64,000 bases of DNA from positions 2,845,001 to 2,909,000 of the forward strand of contig OZ020309.1 of the NCBI GenBank assembly GCA_963971305.1. The letters run 5' to 3'. The DNA is from Arcuatula senhousia. Its lineage: Eukaryota; Mollusca; Bivalvia; Mytilida; Mytilidae. The position numbers and the translations under genes were made by a program. Under the pieces are notes generated by a model, which worked only from the letters and a program-made list of their open reading frames with translations, ran no database searches and was not told the origin of the DNA. Every line of letters begins with the position of its first letter. Positions within the stretch are counted from its first letter, which is position 1. This document shows positions 47,101 to 56,100 of the stretch, piece after piece.

Positions 47101-50100
47101 CCATTGCCTGATTCTTACAGAGAATGGCACTTAAATATCGTATGAGTTGGGTTTTTTTTGCAGGAGCTTAAATTCGTGGATTTCTTAAAAATGAATGATC
47201 TTTTTTTACGCTTTTTTAAAGTCAATTTTAGCGATTACTGTTATTCCAGTTGATTGATTGATTGATTGAGTATATACATTATGTATACTATTTACCAGAT
47301 TTGATTTTCATATATCATCATCTTTTTGATTTTCGCGGGTTTCGCTTTTTTCGCGAGTTGCCAAGTACCGTGAAAAAAAAACGAAAATTAGATATCCGTG
47401 AAAAAAAACCAACTTATACGGTATACTATTTCTTAAGGTTTAAATCTGTAGCGTGTTATCTTAATATTCTATCAGGACTTCTCATGGTGTTTGTAGGAGC
47501 CGCCTTATGTAATGTATAAAGAGAATGCCGAGCGCAACAAACTTACAGGGAATAAATTGTATGAAGGGTTTTGTGTTGACCTTTTAAAAGAAGTAGCCAG
47601 ACATATTGGGTTTGATTATAAAATTCACATCGTGGAGGATCGAAAATATGGCGGATATGATCCGGAGGGAAAGCAGTGGGACGGCATAATTAAAGCATTG
47701 ATCGAAAAGGTAAAACATAGAGAATGGGATATGTCCGAATGGGCAGAAACAGTGGGCTGTGAGATATAAATCATTGATCTAAAAGGTAAAAGACCAAGGG
47801 GGCAAAACTCGGTTGGGAACAGTTGGGTTGCATAATAAAAGAATTGATCTCCAAGGTACGTTTGTATTAACCGAAGGAAATAACATGGAATTACATAAAA
47901 AACGACGCATTGATCGAAAAGATAAAATGTAGGGATTATAGGACCCGGAAGACAGTTGAGTTGAGTAAAAGCATTTTTTGATATGAAAAAACCAGAGGGT
48001 ATGATTAAGAGTTGGAAATATTTGGATGGTGTAAAAACAGAAATTGTTCGTAAAGGGGAAAAGCAGTGGGTATGACGGGGGGGGGGGGGGAACTGTAAGG
48101 TTGCAAAATAAAAACATTTAGATAAGGTTAAGAACAAGAGGTTTTGACAAACAGAGGGATAGTGGGATATTATAGTAAAAGCATTTATTGCAAATGTCAA
48201 GATAAACAAAGTGTATGACGCTGCAGAAGAAAATCAGCAATTAAAGCAATTTTGATAAGGTAAAATGGGAAAAGAACGGGACTGTGTAAAAAATGGGACA
48301 TATTTACAATGAATAATTATGCCAATAAATTATATATAATTTCAATTTATGTGGTTGCGTCATGCTACATGTAGTCATTTTTTCCAGGAATTCTGAATTT
48401 TCAAAACAAATAACCACGAATACAAATACTTTCACAATATTATGATCCTTTTTTACTTTAGTTATGATTTGTATTTTATAGAAGGCTGACATGTCTGTAG
48501 CAGCATTAACTATAAACTACGAGAGAGAACAATACGTGGACTTCTCAAAGCCATTCCTTAATTTAGGAATTAGTATATTGTTCAAAATGCCTAAGAAGGA
48601 GAAACCTGGACTATTCTCATTTCTCAATCCATTGGCAATGGAAATATGGCTATATTTACTAGCCGCCTATTTGACAGTTAGTCTGTTTATTTTTGTGCTA
48701 GCAAGATTCAGTCCGTATGAGTGGTACCAGCCTAGTTCGTGCAGTCCAGATGCAGAAATGCCGCTAGAAAACACGTTTAATCTGTCCAATAGCTTCTGGT
48801 TTGCTATAGGGACGTTGATGCAGCAGGGGTCTGATGTAAACCCTCGGGCGTGCTCCACCAGGCTTGTTGGTTCAACTTGGTGGTTTTTTACATTGATTAT
48901 CATATCATCATACACTGCAAACTTAGCAGCGTTTTTGACAATTGAACGAATGATTTCGCCTATAGAAAGTGTGGAGGACTTAGCAAAACAGACAGATATT
49001 AAATATGGAACACGGAGGTCAGGAACAACAATGGCCTTCTTTAGGGTAATTTATTCTAAAATAGCTTCATATTTCATCAAAGCCATCCTCGGAAACTATG
49101 GGGTTCATCTTTTCGCTATCCCATTCATCATCCCTAGGTCATTACACTTGAAATACCTCGTTTTCGAGTGTCTTGTATCGAGCCTTCTGATTGGTCGCAT
49201 TTTATTTATGTCATGGGATTTTAACATGTTTCTGAATTTTTATGAATTTCAAGATCAGACCAAGAACGCGCAAACGAACGTAACCATACGAAATGACCCT
49301 GGGGTAATGAATAAGTTGTGAGAGAAGAACCCCTGAGTTTCCGAGAAAGCATCAAAGCCTACAATGTTCTTATCTTTTCATAAAAAGGATAAAACAAAAT
49401 AGAAAACAAACAAAAAAGATTTCAGCTCAATAAATGAAGACTTTGATAAAATTGCGTCAAGAAAACACATTATATAAGAACTATTTTTTACAGACATGAT
49501 CAAACTGGTTTGAGATACTTATAATTATCATTATGAATTTATTCTATATTAAGAATTCACCATTCGAGATTTACCAAAGAATGTGGAATTTTATGGAGAT
49601 GAATGAGGATGTTGTCATGACGGAAACAGGTGAAGAAGGAATCGAGCGTGTCAAACAAGGAGGATATGCCTTCTTCATGGAGTCTACCGGGATAGATTAC
49701 ATCACCAAGCAAGACTGTAACTTGATGCAAGTTGGTGGTCTACTCGATTCAAAAGGTTTCGGAATGGCGACACCAATCGGTAAATTATCAGCAGTCGTAA
49801 CGTAATGAAACGTTACATGTATACTAAATGTCACACTTGATATATCTAAGTAGAAACTAATTTAATTCAATTGGTATTTTGAATGTTTTTTGTGGAGTTG
49901 TAAAACAGAATGACGAAACAAAATAACAGACTCATGAAAAATAACAGAAATATACAAAATTAGATATGATTGATTTCAAGTGTTTTATTTGTACTGTACA
50001 TTTTATTTTCTATGCTGGATTTGGCTTTCATGTTCGACCTTGTTGAGTACGAGTCATTTTCCTTCGATACTTTTTATACCCCGTCACACTAAATGGCAAG

Positions 50101-53100
50101 GTTTTAAGTTATACCCTCCATTTCGTTCGGAGTCCGCCCGTCCGTCCGTCCATCCCACGGAAGTTTCCAGATGTTAACTTGAAAACACGTCAATGGATTT
50201 GAATGATATTTTGCACAGCTGTCAAGTACTTTAAAAAAACAAGTCGAATTCAATTTTCAGGATGATTTCAAAAATACTTTTTAATTAAAAGTTTTGTCAT
50301 CTAATACGTTTTCAAAATTTGACAACGATGAAATTATCTGGTCCAAGAAAGTTAACTCTTTCTTTCTCTGTCTCTTTTTCTCTCTATATATATAGTGGGT
50401 GTACATGTATAGTATATAAACAAATATATATTTAACTTTTAATGAAATATCATGGCGGGGTACACATGTATCATTGTCCCATCAGATGTCCTAGTTTGGT
50501 TTTTGACATTCCAATGTTTTGATTCAAATGCTGCTGGTGAAAAGCCGCTTTCTTTTGGCTAGCGGCTTTGATGATTTTTAGCTCACGTGGCCCAAAGGTG
50601 AAGTAGGAGCTATTGCCACCACTTGCCATCCGTCTTCGTCGTCGTATTCCGTAAATAATTTTTCAAAAATCCTCTCCTCTGAAACTACTGAACAGAATTT
50701 AATGAAACTTAAATGATCATAATAAAAATGACAACAAAGTTCCAGAATAAATTTTGCTACGCCTGACGCGCGTTTCGTCTATTCAAGACTCATCAGAGGC
50801 GCTCTACAATATATATTGAAAATGCCACACACTTTATGATTATGAAGAGCAAAGAACAATAAAGCCAAAAATACCAAACTGGTGAACCAAATTATTACTA
50901 AGATGATCAACCTATGTCTGGGGTAGAATAAGGACATAAGGGTGTCCTGCACAAAAGTTGTGATTCGATTTTTGATACATCTAAAACATGGCCACCGTTG
51001 CTTAAAATATACTAAGAAGGTCAGACAACTGTTTTTGGCTTGTAAATCAAAAAGTATAAGGGGAAGCGATAATATGATACAACCCTCCATCTTCAGCATC
51101 AAAAGCTCTACTTAAGTCTCCATTGGACAAATGGCGGAACCGACAAGGAAAAGCTGTTGCTTGCTTAAACCTTTAACACCTTCAGCTCATTGAGCTGTAC
51201 AAAAGTCTTCATTGGCTTGAAGATGTCAAATGATCCCTTTTAAGGGTAATAGCCCTTTTAAGGTCAAAAATAGCGTTTTTCCTATAGAATGAAAGCTATT
51301 CGGATAAAGAAAAGCTTTTGCCTGCTTAAACCTTCAGCTCATTGAGCTTCACAAAAGTATCCATAGGGTCATAGATGTCAGATGACCCTTTACAGCACAT
51401 GGATTATGGGCCTTTAAAGGTAAAAAAGCGTTTTTGAATGTTTCTGGCCTGCAGAATTAAAACTATTGCATATAGAAAAAGCTGTTGCTTGCTCAAACCT
51501 TGAGCTCATTGATCTTAACAGTTGTCTTCATTGGATTGAAGATGTCAAATGACCCGTTTTAGGGGAAATGACCCTTTAAAGGTCAAATACAGCATTTTTG
51601 CTTCATAGAATTGAAACTATTGCAGATATAGAAAAGCTGTTGCTTGCTTATTTTTAGACTTCTTCTCGTCAAAGTTGTCACACCCCTTATAAGGTCATAT
51701 TTCATAGAAGAGCACTTATAACTTAAGGACCACGTGAGCGAATCAGACTCCTTGGAGCCTCTTGTTTAAAATTAAAATCTTTTTCAGGCTCTCCATTGCG
51801 GGATAAGCTTTCCATGGCAATACTCCATTTCCAAGAGGAAGGAAAAATTCAAGAGTTATATGATAAATGGTGGAAAGGATCCGGGAACTGTGACCTAGAG
51901 AATAGCAATCCAAACCCAAAAGCCAATCCACTGGGCGTGTACAATGTCGGTGGCATTTTCGTTGTTCTCATGGGAGGCCTAGCTCTATCTGTGATTGTCG
52001 CTATCATCGAATTTGTTGTGAAGTCAAGAAAGAATGCTAAAGAAGACAAGGTATAATTTAGTTCTGGCATCACCTGTATGTGATAAGGCCTGTCAGTTAC
52101 CTGCCCGAGGTCGGTGTTTTTCTCCAGGTATCCCAGTTTCCTCAATAATTAAAACTGACCGCCCTATATGGCCTAGGTGGGTCGAAAAGCTAAACGCTAA
52201 CACACTTACACGCAAAGTTCCGCAATAACATTGGGTTCCAGTTTTTTTTTCACCCTATCTGATTTTTTTTTTAATGAGTCATCAATTAATAACGTGATAA
52301 ATGTCACGTTAACCTCCATTTTCAAATCGTAAAAGCAAACAAAAACTTGTTCACTGAAATACAAAATCAATAAGTTGTTGAGTTCCTACTAACATCAGTC
52401 TTGTGCTTTTAGATCAACAAAACCTAAAACCTCTTAAGTTTTTTTTTCGTTTAAATCAAAAATACTTTTAGTGTATAGCAACAAGGAAAAACAAATAGAT
52501 ATCGAATATTTTTTTCAAGGTTCTGTTTGACATTTATAACACGCTCTACAGCTCTTTGATTTCCATTAAAAACTTACTAAAATAATACATTTAAGAGCCT
52601 GTTCATGAGAAAACCATGCAAAATCGTCCAGTAGCAATGTTTTCATTTTTGTAAAAGGTATATTGCAACTGAAAGACCATCCTATAAGACTTATTCAAGC
52701 AAATTTTTTCCTTCGAAAAATCAAAGATGGCCGCCCTACAGGCCTAAATAGCTATATATAGCATTCATCTGATTTTTCAGTGATTTCAATATTTTTTTTA
52801 TGAAAATAAGACATTTACATTGTGATTTTTTTTTAGTTTACGTAAATTGAATGACAATTGTAACAATATTTTTTGAAATAGTGATGTTTTGTCTTTTAAA
52901 TACAGTGCAATTTTCGTAATTCATAATTTTGGTTCCTCTGGTACCTTTAGGTAGGACTTGGGCAGTATTCCAGACTGTTCAAAAATGCTGAAATTTGTTA
53001 TTTTTAAGGGCACTTATTGTCCAAGGTAACACTTTTTTATCCTTATCTTTTAGTAATTCCAAAACAATAACATATCAAGACAAACTTATCAAAAAGCCGA

Positions 53101-56100
53101 GCTGGGATTTTACATTTTGACTTAGCCACAGCCCCGGAAAACAATGACATGTTTTGATAATTCTTCATAAAATCTACTTTTTGGAGGATTCAGTTTAAAA
53201 CTCTGAATGTGTTTGCTATGAAACAAAATACATTTAGAACATTTGATACAACAGATGATCACAATACAAGTACCATTTAAGGGTCGAGAAAGACATATAC
53301 TTAGGGATTAAGGGTGAAAGATGGGAATATTTTGTGTATTTTGATGAAATGTACAGAAATGGCCAACTTTAGGGGACTATTTTTCATGAATGAAGGGTTG
53401 GACTATTAATATTGCATATCTTTCCAAAAGACTGTTATATGGTCTATACAAACACATATTTGTAACTTTGTTTACGGTCATCCCTTACATGTTACAGCAT
53501 TACAAAAATGGAGATTTGGCCATTTTAGCACATGGCTAAAATGGGCTTCGGGGGCCTAATAGTGGCATCTTTTTGAAATAATTAAAAGATGTACAGAACA
53601 GCAGACTTTATAGGCCAAATGTATATAAATTGTTCTATATAAACAAATAATATTGTAGAAATCAAACAAAAGAGCACTTTCAACTTGGTGGTCCAATATG
53701 GCTCCCATGGCCATTTGGCGAAATGGTCCCTTGTCCTCAAGCAAAAACTAACATTATTTTTGGTTGGGATCCACCATACAAAATGTTTTATTGTGCAGAA
53801 AATGGTCGAATTTTACAAATAAAACAATTTTCCTGGTTCATATTTTTTTTCACATTTAGGTCTGACTTTGTCATTTTAAGGTGGCTAGCGACTTTTTTGT
53901 AAAAAGGCTCTGGGGGCTATAATAGACCACCGTGTAAAAAGTGCTCTTTTGTTTGATTTCTACAATATTATTTGTTTATATAGAACAAGTTATATACATT
54001 TGGCCTATAAAGTCTCCTGTTCTGTACATCTTTTAATTATTTCAAAAAGATGCCACTATTAGGCCCCTGAAGCCCATTTTAGCCATGTGGTAAAATGGCC
54101 AAATCTCCATTTTTGTAATGTTGTAACATGTAAGGGATGACCGAAAGCAAAGTTACAAATATGTTTTTGTACAGACCATATAACAGTCTTTTGGAAAGAT
54201 ATGCAATATTAATAGTCCAACCCTTCATTCATGAAAAATAGTCCCATAAAGTTGGCCATTTCTATACATTTCATCAAAATACACAAAATATTCCCATCTT
54301 TCACCCTTAATCCCCAAGTATATGTCTTTCTCGACCCTTAAATGGTACTTGTATTGTGATCATCTGTTGTATTAAATGTTCTAAATGTATTCTGTTTCAT
54401 AGCAAACACATTCAGATTTTTAAACTGAATCCTCCAAAAAGTAGATTTTATGAAGAATTATCAAAACATGTCGTTGTTTTCCGGGGCTGTGACTAAGTCA
54501 AAATGTAAAATCCCAGCTCGGCTTTTTGATAAGTTTGTCTTGATATGTTATTGATTTGGAATTACTAAAAGATAAGGATAAAAAAGCGTTACCTTGGACA
54601 ATAAGTGCCCTTAAAAATAACAAATTTCAGCATTTTTGAACAGTCTGGAATACTGCCCAAGTCCTACCTAAAGGTACCAGAGAAACCAAAATTATGAATT
54701 ACGAAAATTGCACTGTATTTGAAAGACCAAACATCACTTTTTCAAAAAACATTGATACAATTTTAAGTCCTTCTACGTAGACTGAAAAAATCACAATAAA
54801 AATGTCAAATTTTCAAATAAAATTTGATTGAAATAAGCAATAAATCAGATGAAAGCTATATATATCTATTGAGGCCTGTAGGGCGGCCATCTTGAATTTT
54901 TCGAAAAAATAAATTTGCCTGAATAAGTCTTATAGGATGGTCTTTCAGTTGCAATATACCTTTTACATGATTAAAAACCTTGCTACTGGACAAAATTTCA
55001 ATTTTTGCATGGTTTTCTCATGAACAGACTCTTAAAAACTCTAGTTAAAGTTACAATGTGATAAAATCTAAAAGGCAGTGTTCATCTGTCATCGTATATA
55101 CCACAGACGTGAGCAATAGATCAACATGTAAACTATCCAAACAAGAGTAAACGAATCTGACCCGAGGTAGTCAGTTTGATAACATTAATCCCCCGAAGAG
55201 CATTTGGGCAAAGCTTCTTCAGACCAGACTTAAATGGCATTTTGGCAGATGGGAAAACAACTTTTTTAACGGAATGACAGGAGCGTGGAGGGAAACTCGA
55301 GAAAGCTTTCCGACAACCTTGACAAGTAATTCATCTTCTTTATTGATTGCTTTGATTGTATAATTTTACAATGTACGGAAAGATTTTCCATATATGTCAA
55401 CAAACAAATTGAAAATCAGGAAACTTGATAATTGGGTAGTGATTTTCTGTGATTGAAAACAGTCTGTCTTTTTATTTATTTTGGTATTGAGAAAAAACAT
55501 ATATTTAGATCTATAGAAGTACAAACGGATACAAACATAAGAAAGCTTTGCTCTTCATTTATCAGATTTTTGACAGATTTTAGCGGTCGTCGGGATTTGC
55601 TCAACTTTTACTTAAAGTTTCATGTCCATGAACTCCGGTGTAAGATTTATACATTTTAGAGGGGTTAAGATGTGTTTTTTTCATTTGTCATGTTTGTGCA
55701 AAATTTAAAATGCAGTTCAAAAAGAGATCAAAAGCAACTTTACACCTACTGTGAAGCATATATTGTAAAAGGTCTTTCTTGCAAGGAAGTTCTTGCAAGG
55801 GCTTTATTTTTTGCAAATTTTGGAGCATCAATATACATGTATTGACAAAAATACAACTATATGAAGATTGATTTTCATTTTGGTGCCAATAAAAAATTAG
55901 ATACTTAGGAAAATGAATACATATGTAATCACAAACACAATTTTCAAGTAACGAAGACTCCATAGAAAATATGAAACCGTCAAAATTATAAATGCTCATA
56001 TAACACGGGAACTAACACATTAACGTAAATTTTTTCTTGCTTTTTTGAACTTTAGTGATACTTTCTATTTCGGTCTTTGGACTTTGATTTATATCAAATA

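Larger units (their letters stand above)
50579..51767 (+). mobile_element. Pearl/Helentron-like element, copy 3
   Basis: Starts AGCTCACGTGG and ends CCACGTGAGCG, so a change in the subterminal inverted repeat relative to CACCTGG is matched on the other side. Internal units have GATGTCAAATGATCCC and GTTGCTTGCTTAAACC. Interrupted by the hammerhead element at 50723-50934. Confidence 0.78.

Noticed and set aside
47625..48209. 194-residue - strand open frame opposite GRIK exon 10 and intron 10
   Set aside because: An antisense shadow made by the repeated intron 10 units, rich in Phe, Pro and Ser with no domain.
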